A stretch of 51,068 bases of DNA from Candidatus Sulfobium mesophilum (GCA_900302705.1 OUUY01000119.1:1-51068), one strand, 5' to 3'. Positions 16,464-25,887 are shown, numbered from the stretch's first letter. A program made the numbers and translations. Notes: generated by a model not told the origin, from the sequence alone.

Positions 16464-17530
16464 CGGTGATTTACGCGTTACTCCTTTTGGGAGTCCTCAT
16501 TTTCGTTCACGAACTGGGACATTTTATCTTTGCCAAAATGCTGAGAGTTAAGGTTCTCAAATTCTCTCTGGGATTCGGTCCGAAACTAATCGGTAAAGCG
16601 CACGGCGACACGGAATACATGATATCAGCCGTACCTTTGGGCGGATATGTGAAGATGCTCGGCGAAGAGCCTGGCGAAGAGCTGGCTGAGACCGACAAGC
16701 AGAGGGCCTTTAATTTTCAGCCTGTCTGGAAACGATTCATTATAGTGTTGGCCGGTCCGCTCTTCAACCTAATTTTTGCGGCGATTGTTTTTTTCTTTAT
16801 ATTCATGAGCGGCGTTCCGTATCTGCTGCCCGAGGTCGGGGAAGTGACCGCTGATTCGCCTGCCGCCGGAGTAGGATTAATTAAGGGCGATGTTATTGTA
16901 GAGATCGGCGATTCTCCCATCAAAAGATGGGACGACATGACCACTGTCATCCATAACAGTCCCGGGAAAGAGCTCCGGCTTAAGATCAGAAGAGGGGCGG
17001 AGGTTTTCGTTGTCGCGGCAACGCCCCAGAAGAAGGCAGTAAAGGATCTATTCGGCAAGAGCCATGAGGTCGGCCTGATCGGCATAGCACCTTCCGGCAA
17101 GACAGCACTGAAGCAAGAGGGCGTGGGCAGCGCTCTTGTTCTGAGCGTTCAAAGGACGTGGGAGCTTTCAGCGCTCACGGTCGTCTTCATTGCAAAGCTG
17201 ATCCAACAGATAATCCCTGCAGACACTATCGGGGGCCCTATCATGATTTTCCAGATGGCAGGGCAGCAGGCTTCGCAGGGTGCATCCAATTATTTTATGT
17301 TTATGGCTATCATAAGCATTAATCTCGGGGTGCTTAATATACTGCCGATACCTCTTCTTGACGGCGGCCATCTTCTGTTTTTTGGTATCGAAGCTATAAG
17401 ACGGAAGCCCTTGAATGAGAAAGTGCTTCTGGTGGCGCAGAAAGTAGGTTTGGCTCTGCTCGTCGCACTCATGGTATTTGCCCTTTATAATGATATCCTT
17501 CGGCTGGTGACCGGGAAAATGCTCCCTTAA
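16460..17530 (+). CDS. rseP: RIP-type site-2 zinc metalloprotease
   Basis: 356 residues. HELGH at 17-21 in the first transmembrane helix supplies two zinc His and the catalytic Glu; the second conserved motif, NILPIPLLDGGH, near residue 300 supplies the third ligand. A single PDZ domain sits in the middle (GEVTADSPAAGVGLIKGDVI) and at least four membrane segments are present. It cleaves membrane-embedded substrates such as anti-sigma factors after a first cut. Overlaps dxr by ATGA. Slightly shorter than E. coli RseP (450), consistent with one PDZ instead of two. Confidence 0.95.
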   Translation: MTVIYALLLLGVLIFVHELGHFIFAKMLRVKVLKFSLGFGPKLIGKAHGDTEYMISAVPLGGYVKMLGEEPGEELAETDKQRAFNFQPVWKRFIIVLAGPLFNLIFAAIVFFFIFMSGVPYLLPEVGEVTADSPAAGVGLIKGDVIVEIGDSPIKRWDDMTTVIHNSPGKELRLKIRRGAEVFVVAATPQKKAVKDLFGKSHEVGLIGIAPSGKTALKQEGVGSALVLSVQRTWELSALTVVFIAKLIQQIIPADTIGGPIMIFQMAGQQASQGASNYFMFMAIISINLGVLNILPIPLLDGGHLLFFGIEAIRRKPLNEKVLLVAQKVGLALLVALMVFALYNDILRLVTGKMLP

Positions 17531-17955
17531 TGAAACATCTCCTCAAAGTCAAGATCTACTATGAAGACACAGACTGCGGAGGGGTGGTCTACTACGCAAA
17601 TTACCTCAAGTATTTCGAAAGGGCCCGAACCGAGTTGCTCGAATCAAGGGGGATTTTTCTTAAGAAACTCATGGATGAGGGGATATTTTTTGTAGTCGCC
17701 GACGCATATCTTAAATACCTTGGGCCCGGCAGATATGGAGATATTTTCTCGATCGAGACCTGGATAGAAAAGATTGGAGGGGCGTCCATACTCTTCGGGC
17801 ACCGGGTCGTACGAGAGTCAGGAAGTTCAATCCTTGTGGAGGGCAGTGTGAAGATCGCCTGCGTGGGACGGAACTCACGGCCTGTCAGGTTGAGAAGTGA
17901 TATAATTGAATCACTGGATGATTTTGTGCAGGCTGCTCCCAAAATGGACCATTAG
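17530..17955 (+). CDS. YbgC/FadM-type acyl-CoA thioesterase
   Basis: 141 residues, single hotdog (4HBT) domain. The signature YYEDTDCGGVVYYANYL includes the catalytic Asp (about 15) and is followed by KYFERARTELL. Such proteins hydrolyse short- to medium-chain acyl-CoA or acyl-ACP; in E. coli YbgC is tied to the Tol-Pal envelope system, but no tol/pal gene is near here. The start shares one base with the rseP stop, so translational coupling is likely. Confidence 0.92.
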   Translation: MKHLLKVKIYYEDTDCGGVVYYANYLKYFERARTELLESRGIFLKKLMDEGIFFVVADAYLKYLGPGRYGDIFSIETWIEKIGGASILFGHRVVRESGSSILVEGSVKIACVGRNSRPVRLRSDIIESLDDFVQAAPKMDH

Positions 17956-17958
17956 GCA

Positions 17959-18408
17959 GTGAAACCCGCATCATTAAGACATCAGATCTCCTCGGGTGGA
18001 GTGATATTCCGAAGGGCGCCGGATGTTGTGGAAGTGGTTCTTGTGTCGGTCAGAGGCGGCAAATACTGGTGCCTTCCTAAAGGGGTTGTTGACAAAGGAG
18101 AAACTCCTGAGATCACGGCAGTTCGGGAGGTAAGAGAGGAATCCGGTCTGTCGGGCAAAATCATAGATAAAATAGGGGAAATCACTTATTGGTATTACAT
18201 ACGCGGGGAAAATATGAAATGCAGAAAAACGGTGCATTTTTATCTCATGGAATACGAAAGCGGCAAAACATCAGATCACGACTTTGAGGTAGATGATGCC
18301 GCATGGTTTCCCTTCGATACTGCGCTTAAGAAGATCAGTTTTAACGGCGACAGGACTATACTTGAGAAGGCGAAGGTGCTGTTGGAGGGGCTTGAATCCG
18401 GCAAATGA
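17959..18408 (+). CDS. Nudix hydrolase
   Basis: 149 residues with a perfect Nudix box at about 49-71: GVVDKGE, then seven residues and REVREESGL. Several GHMP-free, diadenosine-tetraphosphate-type Nudix proteins share the N-terminal SSGGVIFRR and GGKYWCLPKG pattern seen here, so a dinucleoside polyphosphate or (di)phosphoinositol-like substrate is plausible. GTG start at 17959, 3 bp after the thioesterase stop. Substrate not determinable from sequence. Confidence 0.92.
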   Translation: MKPASLRHQISSGGVIFRRAPDVVEVVLVSVRGGKYWCLPKGVVDKGETPEITAVREVREESGLSGKIIDKIGEITYWYYIRGENMKCRKTVHFYLMEYESGKTSDHDFEVDDAAWFPFDTALKKISFNGDRTILEKAKVLLEGLESGK

Positions 18409-18866
18409 AAAAACTCGTTAATAGAAAAGAGCTTAGGGCGGCTTGTGGGCGCCTGGCAGCTCAGGGTAAAAAGATTGTATTTACCAATGGCTGCTTTGAT
18501 ATTATTCACAAAGGGCATGTGCGATATCTGAGACAGGCAAAGAAGCTCGGAGACGTTCTTATCGTTGCGCTCAACTCTGACAGGTCGGTCTCGCGCATCA
18601 AACCGGGCAGGCCCGTCAATTCTGAAAAAGACCGTGCAGAAGTTCTGAGCGCTCTTCAGATGGTTGACTATGTCACTATCTTCGATGAGAGTACCCCATA
18701 TAAACTCATAAGGTCTCTAAAACCGCACGTCCTGGTCAAGGGCGGTGACTGGAAGAAGGAAGAGATCGTAGGCTCTGATATCGCGAAAGAGACGTACAGC
18801 CTGCCTTATGTAAAAGGCGCTTCCACCAGCGGAATTATAGATAAGATAATAAGAGCTAACCGGTAA
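18405..18866 (+). CDS. rfaE2: D-glycero-beta-D-manno-heptose-1-phosphate adenylyltransferase (single-domain RfaE2/HldE C-domain)
   Basis: 153 residues of the cytidylyltransferase superfamily. FTNGCFDIIHKGH holds the nucleotide-binding HxGH, SDRSVSRIKPGRPVN and KGGDWKKEEIVGSD are typical RfaE-domain-II blocks. It activates heptose-1-P to ADP-heptose for LPS inner core. The sugar-kinase half (RfaE1) is absent here, so the two halves are separate genes in this organism. Overlaps the Nudix gene by ATGA. It is the main hint of an LPS-bearing outer membrane. Confidence 0.93.
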   Translation: MKKLVNRKELRAACGRLAAQGKKIVFTNGCFDIIHKGHVRYLRQAKKLGDVLIVALNSDRSVSRIKPGRPVNSEKDRAEVLSALQMVDYVTIFDESTPYKLIRSLKPHVLVKGGDWKKEEIVGSDIAKETYSLPYVKGASTSGIIDKIIRANR

Positions 18867-18880
18867 GGAATTCGGCAACG

Positions 18881-21800
18881 TTGGAACTCCTTTCCCAGAT
18901 AAAAAAAGTTATCCCCAATTCATCTCCCGGGACCTGCCGAATCTATAATCTGACGGGATCATCCGCAGCGCTTCTGCTGGCCCTTCAGGACAGCCCCTTT
19001 GTCGCGATAGAACAGGAAGAGGCAGGGGCCGACACCCTCAGGAAAGACATACTGTTTTACATGGAAGTGCTCGGTAAAGGGGGATTTGTGCGCATTCTGC
19101 CCAGTCCTGATGGGGCGGAAGCTGCAGGCAAAAGAGCCGAACTGCTATATGAATTGAAAGAGATGGATTCCGTTGTTACCTCATCATCGAATGTCACATC
19201 TGCGCTTTATGACAGCGAGTCCCTTTTGGAAAATATGCTTGAGCTCAGGAAAGGAGCGACCTTGCAGAGGAACGCTCTCGAAGAGACGCTTCTTAAGATG
19301 GGATATTTCAAGGCCGTGATGGCAGGGGAAAAGGGAGAGTACAGCCGGAGGGAGTGGATAGTGGACGTCTTCCCCCCCACTTCGGAGAACCCGGTCAGGA
19401 TCGAATTTTTTGGCGAAGAGATAGATCAGATCAGATTCTTTGATACGGAGACGCAGAGGTCTGTCACTGATCTGAACAACATTCTGCTGTTTCCGGCGAG
19501 AGAACCGGAAGAATTAAGACACTTGGGCAGCGTGTTAAAGGGGAGAAGGTTTTTTTGCCTTTATCCCCCCGCCTCCGATGACCCTCTTCCTGAAAATACG
19601 ATATATCTTTCGCGATACTCCTTCGAGGCAGAGGGCTTTTTTTCGGAGGAAGGCGAAGATGAAGATTCTACCCCGGTTCCACAGATGGATGCGGGTGTCC
19701 TCTCAATGAAAGGGCAGGGGATACTCCCTGACGAGAGGAAGACTTTGAACGATCTTCCTGAAACTCTCAGGGGCCTTTCCAGAAATAACAGGGTGATCAT
19801 AGTGGCCTCCTCCGCGGGACAGTCCGAAAGGCTAAGGGACTTGTTCATGGAGAGCGATGTGATCGCACCGGTGGTAGATATCAGGGAGGTTCATGACTAC
19901 AGTGGCAGCATCGCGATAGTTGTGGGCGGGTTGTCATCCGGTGTTTTTCTCGAAGGGCTTCTGATTATAACCGAAAGGGAAATATTCGGCGGAAGACCTG
20001 CCTTCAGATCGATGAGGAAGTCCAGGGTGATGAACCTTCTGGTCTCTATAGATGACATTACTCCGGGGGACTTTATTGTACACCGGGACCACGGCATCGG
20101 GCGTTTTCTGGGGGTGGTGAGAGAAAAGAGAGATGACATAGAACTTGAACTCATGCTTATAGGGTATGAAGACGGCCGCCTGTATATCCCTGTCCAGTCT
20201 ATCCAGATTATCTCCAAGTACCGCTCTGAGGAGGGAGTTCTTCCAAAGGTGGATAGACTTGGAGGCAAGACCTGGGAGAAAAAGAAAGAACGAGTCAGAA
20301 AGAAGGTGCATGAGATGGCGGCAAAACTACTGGCGCTTTATGCCGACAGAAGCGTGGCGCGAGGTTTCAACTTCAGCTCCGACACTGACATGCACCGTGA
20401 GTTTGACAGTTTTTTTGCATATGAGGAAACACCCGATCAGATAAAGGCGATAGATGACCTGAAAAAGGATATGGAGTCCGATATACCGATGGACAGACTG
20501 CTTTGCGGGGATGTCGGCTATGGAAAGACCGAGGTCGCGATAAGGGCCGCCTTTAAAGCTGTGTATGATAACAGGCAGGTTGCGGTCCTTGTCCCAACTA
20601 CAATCCTTGCCGAGCAGCACTTCAGGACTTTCAGGGAACGGTTCTCCGGATTTCCGGTTACGATAGATTATATAAGCAGATTTAAATCAAGGAAAGAGAT
20701 CGAGCAGACCCTTAAGGGAATCGCCCGTGGCGAAATCGACATAATAATAGGCACTCACGGGCTTCTTTCGAAGAAGGTGGAATTCGCCAGGCTGGGGCTC
20801 CTGATAATAGACGAGGAGCATAGATTCGGCGTCGGCCAGAAGGAAAAGATAAAGGAGATGAGCAGGAAAATAGACGTATTGACGCTTACCGCAACCCCGA
20901 TACCCAGGACACTGCATATGGCGCTTTCCGGGATCAGAAACATTAGCGTAATTGAGACGCCCCCTGAAGAGAGGCTCTCGGTAAAAAGCATCGTCACAAT
21001 ATTCAGTGACAGACTGATTAGAGAAGTGATAACTTCGGAACTTCAGCGGTCCGGTCAGGTCTTTTTTGTGCATAACAGGATATGGGACATTTATAAGATA
21101 TCCCGGCGCATCCAGGAGCTGCTCCCTCAGGCCGTGATAGGTATAGCTCACGGCCAGATGCCAGAGAGGGAATTGGAGGAGGTGATGCACAGGTTCTTTG
21201 TCGGAGAAATCAATGTCCTCGTTTCGACAGCCATCATAGGATCGGGACTCGACGTGCCGAGGGCCAATACGATCATAATAAATATGGCCGACCGGATAGG
21301 TCTTGCCGATCTTTATCAGTTGCGGGGCAGGGTAGGCCGCTCCAATCTGAAAGGTTACTCTTATTTTCTCGCGCCGCCGGAGCCGGTGTTGACGGAGGAG
21401 GCCAAAAAGCGGCTTCAGGCGGTGCAGGAGATGAGCTATCTTGGGGCGGGGTTCAGGCTTGCGCTTAAGGACCTTGAGATTAGAGGCGCAGGGGAGATCT
21501 TCGGCGCGGAACAATCAGGGCACATAAATGAGATTGGTTTTGATCTTTATATCGAGATGCTTGAAAAGGCGGTGGCGGAACTGAAGGGGATGGAAATTAA
21601 GGAAGAGGCGGAACCTGTTATCGAATTAAAGACCGCGGCGTTTATCCCTGAGGAATATATCGAAGACGTAACTCTCAGGCTTAGTTTTTACCGGCGGATC
21701 GCATCTTTGAAGACTGAAGGTCAAGTTTTCGATTTTGAGAGTGAATTGAGAGACAGGTTCGGCAAACCTCCTTCAGAGGTGACAACCCTTCTTAAGATCA

Positions 21801-22060
21801 TGCGCATAAAAATAGTCGCAAAGGCGCTTTCGATTGTGAAAATTCAGGAGTCGAAGGGCAGGGTGCGCATCGTCTTTTCCCCTGATACGCCCGTGAAGCC
21901 TGAAGACATCTTCGGCCTCCATAATAAGAAAAGAAGACCAGTTAAATTCTTCCCTGACGGGTTCGAACTGGATCTAAAAAGCGCGGAGTGGGAGAAGGTT
22001 TTTGAAGGGCTGTACGGGGCGTTGGAAGAACTGAACGAAAAAATCGGAGTCGTGGCTTAA
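18881..22060 (+). CDS. mfd: Transcription-repair coupling factor
   Basis: 1059 residues, a little shorter than E. coli Mfd (1148). Order: UvrB-like N-terminal domains (about 1-330), the CarD-like RNA-polymerase interaction domain near 390-470 (PGDFIVHRDHGIGRFLG), the helicase motor with Walker A CGDVGYGKTEVA (about 540) and DEEHRFGVGQKEKI (about 643), ATPIPRTLHMAL, and the C-terminal TRCF domain. It removes stalled RNA polymerase and recruits UvrA. TTG start at 18881 with AAGGAA upstream; no better start lies upstream after the rfaE2 stop. The N-terminus looks slightly reduced. Confidence 0.97.
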   Translation: MELLSQIKKVIPNSSPGTCRIYNLTGSSAALLLALQDSPFVAIEQEEAGADTLRKDILFYMEVLGKGGFVRILPSPDGAEAAGKRAELLYELKEMDSVVTSSSNVTSALYDSESLLENMLELRKGATLQRNALEETLLKMGYFKAVMAGEKGEYSRREWIVDVFPPTSENPVRIEFFGEEIDQIRFFDTETQRSVTDLNNILLFPAREPEELRHLGSVLKGRRFFCLYPPASDDPLPENTIYLSRYSFEAEGFFSEEGEDEDSTPVPQMDAGVLSMKGQGILPDERKTLNDLPETLRGLSRNNRVIIVASSAGQSERLRDLFMESDVIAPVVDIREVHDYSGSIAIVVGGLSSGVFLEGLLIITEREIFGGRPAFRSMRKSRVMNLLVSIDDITPGDFIVHRDHGIGRFLGVVREKRDDIELELMLIGYEDGRLYIPVQSIQIISKYRSEEGVLPKVDRLGGKTWEKKKERVRKKVHEMAAKLLALYADRSVARGFNFSSDTDMHREFDSFFAYEETPDQIKAIDDLKKDMESDIPMDRLLCGDVGYGKTEVAIRAAFKAVYDNRQVAVLVPTTILAEQHFRTFRERFSGFPVTIDYISRFKSRKEIEQTLKGIARGEIDIIIGTHGLLSKKVEFARLGLLIIDEEHRFGVGQKEKIKEMSRKIDVLTLTATPIPRTLHMALSGIRNISVIETPPEERLSVKSIVTIFSDRLIREVITSELQRSGQVFFVHNRIWDIYKISRRIQELLPQAVIGIAHGQMPERELEEVMHRFFVGEINVLVSTAIIGSGLDVPRANTIIINMADRIGLADLYQLRGRVGRSNLKGYSYFLAPPEPVLTEEAKKRLQAVQEMSYLGAGFRLALKDLEIRGAGEIFGAEQSGHINEIGFDLYIEMLEKAVAELKGMEIKEEAEPVIELKTAAFIPEEYIEDVTLRLSFYRRIASLKTEGQVFDFESELRDRFGKPPSEVTTLLKIMRIKIVAKALSIVKIQESKGRVRIVFSPDTPVKPEDIFGLHNKKRRPVKFFPDGFELDLKSAEWEKVFEGLYGALEELNEKIGVVA

Positions 22061-22069
22061 AAGAAAAAA

Positions 22070-22552
22070 ATGTATTTCATTAAGCGATTGTGTTCGAAGC
22101 TGTGTTTGTTGTTGGCACTCCTCGGCGCAACTCATGCCTTTGCCGGCGACACTTTTGAGAAGAGCGCGGTTGCTGCGGCTGAGGCATGGCTTAAGCTTGT
22201 CGATAATGGAAAATATGCCGATAGTTGGGAAACCTCGGCAGAACTGTTCAAAACGGGGATAGAGAAAGATCAATGGTCCAAAACTGTTGCAGCTGTTCGC
22301 GGGCCGTTAGGCAAGGTTTTGCAAGGAAAGCTTAAGTCTAAGCAGTTTATGGCAAGCCTGCCTGGAGCACCCGACGGCAAATATGTGGTTATACAGTTCG
22401 ATACATCTTTCGAAAACAAGAAGGCTGCTATAAAGACGAGCACGCCCATGCTCGATAAAGACGGCAAGTGGAGAGTCTCGGGGTATTACATCCGGCGAAG
22501 GCAGGCTGCGTTTTCGGGCATCATTTCGAAACCTCGTCGAGGGCCTTCATGA
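22070..22552 (+). CDS. Exported DUF4019-family protein
   Basis: 160 residues: a signal peptide (about 1-25, ending HAFAGD) and then a DUF4019 domain (AAEAWLKLVDNGKYADSWETSA, FDTSFENKKAAIKTSTPML, GKWRVSGYYIR). The family is small, periplasmic and of unknown function. The domain normally ends near GYYIR; here about 18 extra residues follow and overlap, tail to tail, the end of the VKOR gene on the other strand. It follows mfd after 9 bp. Confidence 0.85.
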   Translation: MYFIKRLCSKLCLLLALLGATHAFAGDTFEKSAVAAAEAWLKLVDNGKYADSWETSAELFKTGIEKDQWSKTVAAVRGPLGKVLQGKLKSKQFMASLPGAPDGKYVVIQFDTSFENKKAAIKTSTPMLDKDGKWRVSGYYIRRRQAAFSGIISKPRRGPS

Positions 22553-23612
22553 TATTCTGTTCAGTGATATCCTTGAAGCCGACCATCTGGATTTTTTTCT
22601 TCGTTTCTTTATTGGCGACTACGACAGTCGGTGTGGATTTCACCCCAAACGACTTGGCGGTCTCATCCCAATATTTTAATCCCTTTGTTACGATCATGAA
22701 TGAAAGGGGTTTATAGGTTACTCCCAGAGGCGCTATTGTCTTTTGCACTTCGTCAACTGGGGGCTCTTTTGACGTGAGGGAGAGAGTCCCGAGTGCCTTC
22801 CTCAATTCCAGGTATTTGCCTTTTTCATTCGTAAGAAAAGAGAGGTTATAAGGCATGTAGTTGAGGGTTTCAGGATGAATAGGCACGTCGACAAAGATAA
22901 TCTTCGTATTTTTTTCAAGTGACGAAACGGCCTTTTCAATCTCTGGTTCGGCCTTCCGGCAGGCCGGACAGAACCAGTCTGTAAAAATATAGAGCTCGCG
23001 AACGCTGTTTCCAGCCCCCAGGAATATATTCATGGCCTTATCCTGGGCCTCCCCCTTTTGCGCGCCCTTGAATGCAAGTAAAAAACCGGCGGCTACGATC
23101 AAAACGATGAGAGATGTCCTCTTTAAGGTAGTCATAATTATTCCTCTCCTGTCATTTGAGGTAAAAATAATATTTCTTGTCCAGCCATAACAGGCCAGAA
23201 ACGCCAATATATATACAGTAGCCGCAATACCAAGGCACAATGGACACCATTCCCTGATCTCATATTTCTGGATCCGCAGGAATTCTAATTCTGCCCCGCT
23301 TGCAACCGCTATCATTATAACAAAAAGAGTTGAGAGCGCCCTGCGGGTGCGGCCAAGTTCAAACGAGATCCAGGCCGACGGAAAAAATACAAATCCGAAC
23401 ATCGTGAATGGAAAACCAAAAAGAATGTACTTGTGTGTTTCAGTGCAGGCTGAGGTCATGCACAGATTAAAATATGACATGACAGAGAGGACAAGGCCTG
23501 TAAGAAAAGCCGCTCTCATAAGACAAAACCGTTTCAATGTACTTATCTTCTCCTTCTTTTTTGCAAAGTTAGCGGGATATGAATGGCTTTTATTCAATCC
23601 ATTTAACTGCAT
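22521..23612 (-). CDS. VKOR-thioredoxin fusion: membrane disulfide-forming oxidoreductase
   Basis: 363 residues. The N-terminal half is a bacterial vitamin-K-epoxide-reductase domain of several transmembrane helices with the loop cysteines C51/C56 and the redox motif CPLC (123-126). After a further transmembrane segment (about 165-182), the C-terminal half is a thioredoxin/DsbA-like domain with CPAC at 215-218 and a cis-Pro region (STPTVVV). Together they form disulfides in exported proteins using quinone, replacing DsbB/DsbA. The first ATG used here (23612) leaves a long charged N-terminus; ATG at 23519 (residue 32) is an alternative start. Tail-to-tail overlap of 32 bp with the DUF4019 gene. 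Confidence 0.92.
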   Translation of the reverse strand: MQLNGLNKSHSYPANFAKKKEKISTLKRFCLMRAAFLTGLVLSVMSYFNLCMTSACTETHKYILFGFPFTMFGFVFFPSAWISFELGRTRRALSTLFVIMIAVASGAELEFLRIQKYEIREWCPLCLGIAATVYILAFLACYGWTRNIIFTSNDRRGIIMTTLKRTSLIVLIVAAGFLLAFKGAQKGEAQDKAMNIFLGAGNSVRELYIFTDWFCPACRKAEPEIEKAVSSLEKNTKIIFVDVPIHPETLNYMPYNLSFLTNEKGKYLELRKALGTLSLTSKEPPVDEVQKTIAPLGVTYKPLSFMIVTKGLKYWDETAKSFGVKSTPTVVVANKETKKKIQMVGFKDITEQNIMKALDEVSK

Positions 23613-23647
23613 ATTTAAACTTCACTGCCAGCTTCGGGTGAAGCATA

Positions 23648-23670
23648 CACTGTTTAATATTAACACAGTG
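23648..23670. promoter_or_regulatory. Near-palindromic operator-like site between VKOR and der
   Basis: CACTGT, the 10-bp perfect palindrome TTAATATTAA, one extra C, and ACAGTG: a 23-bp site symmetric except for one base. It lies in the 109-bp divergent gap between the VKOR gene and der. Its size and symmetry fit a dimeric repressor site. No regulator gene is adjacent. Confidence 0.45.
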
Positions 23671-23709
23671 GCCGGGTCGGGCTAAAGAAAAGAGACTGAT
23701 GTTTTATAG

Positions 23710-23715
23710 TACAAT
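23710..23715 (+). promoter_or_regulatory. Candidate -10 of der, leaderless configuration
   Basis: TACAAT ends exactly six bases before the der ATG (23722), which puts the expected +1 on the A of the start codon. An overlapping TATAGT (23705-23710) is an alternative. There is no Shine-Dalgarno and no clear -35. Confidence 0.42.
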
Positions 23716-23721
23716 ACCCCT

Positions 23722-25035
23722 ATGTCAAAACCAGTCGTCGTAATAGTAGGCAGACCGAATGTGGGGAAATCAACCCTTTTCAACCGTATGACGGGAACGC
23801 ATTCAGCCATAGTGGAAGATATCCCGGGTGTAACAAGGGACAGGAACTATCTCGACGCAAAATGGGATGACAAGGTCTTCATGGTTGTCGACACAGGAGG
23901 TTTCTATCCAGACCCGCCTGAAGATATCTTCGCTCAGGCCAAGGAACAGGCGATCTTTGCCGTGGATGAAGGCGATATCATAATTCATCTCCTGGACGGC
24001 AAGGACGGACTTACCCCGGCCGATATGGAACTTGCGCGTCTCCTGCGCGCATCGGGAAAAAAAATACTCTGGGCGGTAAATAAGATAGATGCTACCACGA
24101 AGGAAGACCGCCTTTATGATTTCTACATGATTGGATCGGAAGATTTATTGCCGGTATCGGCTGCAACAGGGCATGGTTACGAGGAATTCATGGATAAACT
24201 TGGTGAATTGCTTCCCAAGTATGAGGAGGAGGCTGTCCAATATCCGATGATAGCGGTTGTTGGAAGGCCCAATGTAGGGAAGTCTACCCTTGTCAATGCA
24301 CTTTTAGGCAAGAAAAGGATGCTTGTCAGCCCCGTGGCGGGTACGACAAGGGATTCCATAGATAGCATTTGCACGTACCACGGGCGAAAGTATTTGGTAA
24401 TCGACACGGCCGGGTTGAGAAAGAAAGGGAAGGTGGGATATTCCGTCGAGAGGTTTGCGCTGGTCAGGGCCGTTAGGAGCATTGAGAGGTGTGACGTGGC
24501 TCTTGTTGTTCTTGACTCCTCCGAGGGGATTACTGAACAGGACATAAAGATAGCCGGCATTGTAAAGGAATACGGGAAGGGAGCCATTTTTCTTCTTAAC
24601 AAATGGGACCTCGTCCCCGCGCCTGATGAGGTGTTTAAACGCATTATTCCTGAACTCACAAAAAAGATGTGGTTTTCGCCCTACGCCCCGGTCATTACTA
24701 TATCCGGTCTGGTCAAAAAAAGGATTACGAAGGTTTTTCCTGTCATAGACAACATCATTGATGAGAGGAGAAAGCGTATACCTACCGGCGAATTAAACCG
24801 GTTTTTCAGGGACCTTACGGTGAAGATGATGCTGCCCATGTACCGGGGCAAAACGGTAAAATTATTTTATATGACACAGGTCCGGGAAGAACCGCCTGGG
24901 TTCGTGATCTTCTGCAATTTTCCAGAGGCGGTCAAGGACCAGCATTTGCGATTTATAGAGAAGGGGCTCAGGGAAAGCTTTTCGTTTGAAGGAACGCCCC
25001 TGAAGATCTACGTAAGGGCGCGAAGGAAATTATAG
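23722..25035 (+). CDS. der: Ribosome-assembly GTPase Der (EngA)
   Basis: 437 residues with two GTPase domains in tandem, each with GRPNVGKSTL (about 10-19 and 180-189), DTGG/DTAG switch II motifs, NKID and NKWD specificity motifs, and a C-terminal KH-like domain. It matures the 50S subunit. Length is typical. No ribosome-binding site precedes the ATG, unlike the adjacent genes. The next gene, a YihY-type membrane protein, follows after 3 bp. Confidence 0.97.
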   Translation: MSKPVVVIVGRPNVGKSTLFNRMTGTHSAIVEDIPGVTRDRNYLDAKWDDKVFMVVDTGGFYPDPPEDIFAQAKEQAIFAVDEGDIIIHLLDGKDGLTPADMELARLLRASGKKILWAVNKIDATTKEDRLYDFYMIGSEDLLPVSAATGHGYEEFMDKLGELLPKYEEEAVQYPMIAVVGRPNVGKSTLVNALLGKKRMLVSPVAGTTRDSIDSICTYHGRKYLVIDTAGLRKKGKVGYSVERFALVRAVRSIERCDVALVVLDSSEGITEQDIKIAGIVKEYGKGAIFLLNKWDLVPAPDEVFKRIIPELTKKMWFSPYAPVITISGLVKKRITKVFPVIDNIIDERRKRIPTGELNRFFRDLTVKMMLPMYRGKTVKLFYMTQVREEPPGFVIFCNFPEAVKDQHLRFIEKGLRESFSFEGTPLKIYVRARRKL

Positions 25036-25038
25036 GCT

Positions 25039-25863
25039 GTGGCTTACCTGAGGCTGATTGGAAAAAGCGCGGTGGACTTTTACAGAGACGGAGGAATGAT
25101 GCTTGCCGGCTCTCTGTCTTATTTCATCGTTACAGCCCTTGTGCCGTTCTGCATGTTCCTGACAACCCTTCTTGGATTTTTTCTGGGATACTATCCGGAG
25201 TTCCATGCCTTTGTCCAAGGCAGGCTGACAAACCTTTTCCCCTCAGTGACAGCTGGCATAACCCATGAGATTATCAATCTCATATCATATAAAGGGCTTG
25301 GGAAAATAGGCATAATTCTCTATGGCTTTATGTCCTACCAGGTATTTGCATCCATGGAGAATTCCCTGAATGTAGTGTTTAAGGTGAACAGGAGGAGAAA
25401 CATCATATATTCTATTCTGATTTCCCTGCTCGCAGTTACAGGCATCATCGTGCTTCTTATAGTTTCCTTTGGAGCCGCATCCGTGATACCGTTTCTGAAT
25501 GCACTCAAACCTTATTTTCCAGATGTGAGAGTGGGCAAGCTGACGGCACTTCTTATCAGGTTTGTTCTGCCCTTTGTTCTTGTCCTGTTTACGGTCACAC
25601 TTATGTACAAATTACTGCCAAGGGTTAAGGTGAAAATGCTGAATGCCATACAAGGGGCTCTTTTTACGACCATTTTTCTTGAAATGGCAAAGCATATCTT
25701 TACATGGTATGTGGTTTCAATAGCCCATCTTGGCAAGATTTATGGTTCTCTGACGGCCTTTATATTTTTTCTGCTCTGGATGTTTTATTCTTCCTGCATA
25801 TTCTTGATGGGCGCGGAGATGGTTCATAACCTGGGCCGCAAGGGAAGACCCAGAGCGGCATGA
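25039..25863 (+). CDS. YihY/BrkB-family membrane protein
   Basis: 274 residues, polytopic. Signature parts: FYRDGGMMLAGSLSYFIVTALVPF near the N-terminus and YGSLTAFIFFLLWMFYSSCIFLMGAEM near the C-terminus, with six or so hydrophobic helices. YihY proteins were long thought to be ribonuclease BN; that is not correct, and the function is unproven (possibly lipid handling or transport). GTG start at 25039, 3 bp after der, so probably co-transcribed. Confidence 0.93.
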   Translation: MAYLRLIGKSAVDFYRDGGMMLAGSLSYFIVTALVPFCMFLTTLLGFFLGYYPEFHAFVQGRLTNLFPSVTAGITHEIINLISYKGLGKIGIILYGFMSYQVFASMENSLNVVFKVNRRRNIIYSILISLLAVTGIIVLLIVSFGAASVIPFLNALKPYFPDVRVGKLTALLIRFVLPFVLVLFTVTLMYKLLPRVKVKMLNAIQGALFTTIFLEMAKHIFTWYVVSIAHLGKIYGSLTAFIFFLLWMFYSSCIFLMGAEMVHNLGRKGRPRAA

Positions 25864-25887
25864 TTTTAGATACAATATGAGTCTGCC

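Noticed and set aside
20687-21514. Long minus-strand open frame opposite mfd
   Set aside because: It is antisense to an unambiguous Mfd helicase domain and has no recognisable protein; a GC-driven shadow frame.
25039-25863. Ribonuclease BN annotation for the YihY gene
   Set aside because: The RNase BN name was wrongly attached to this family; sequence shows only a membrane protein.
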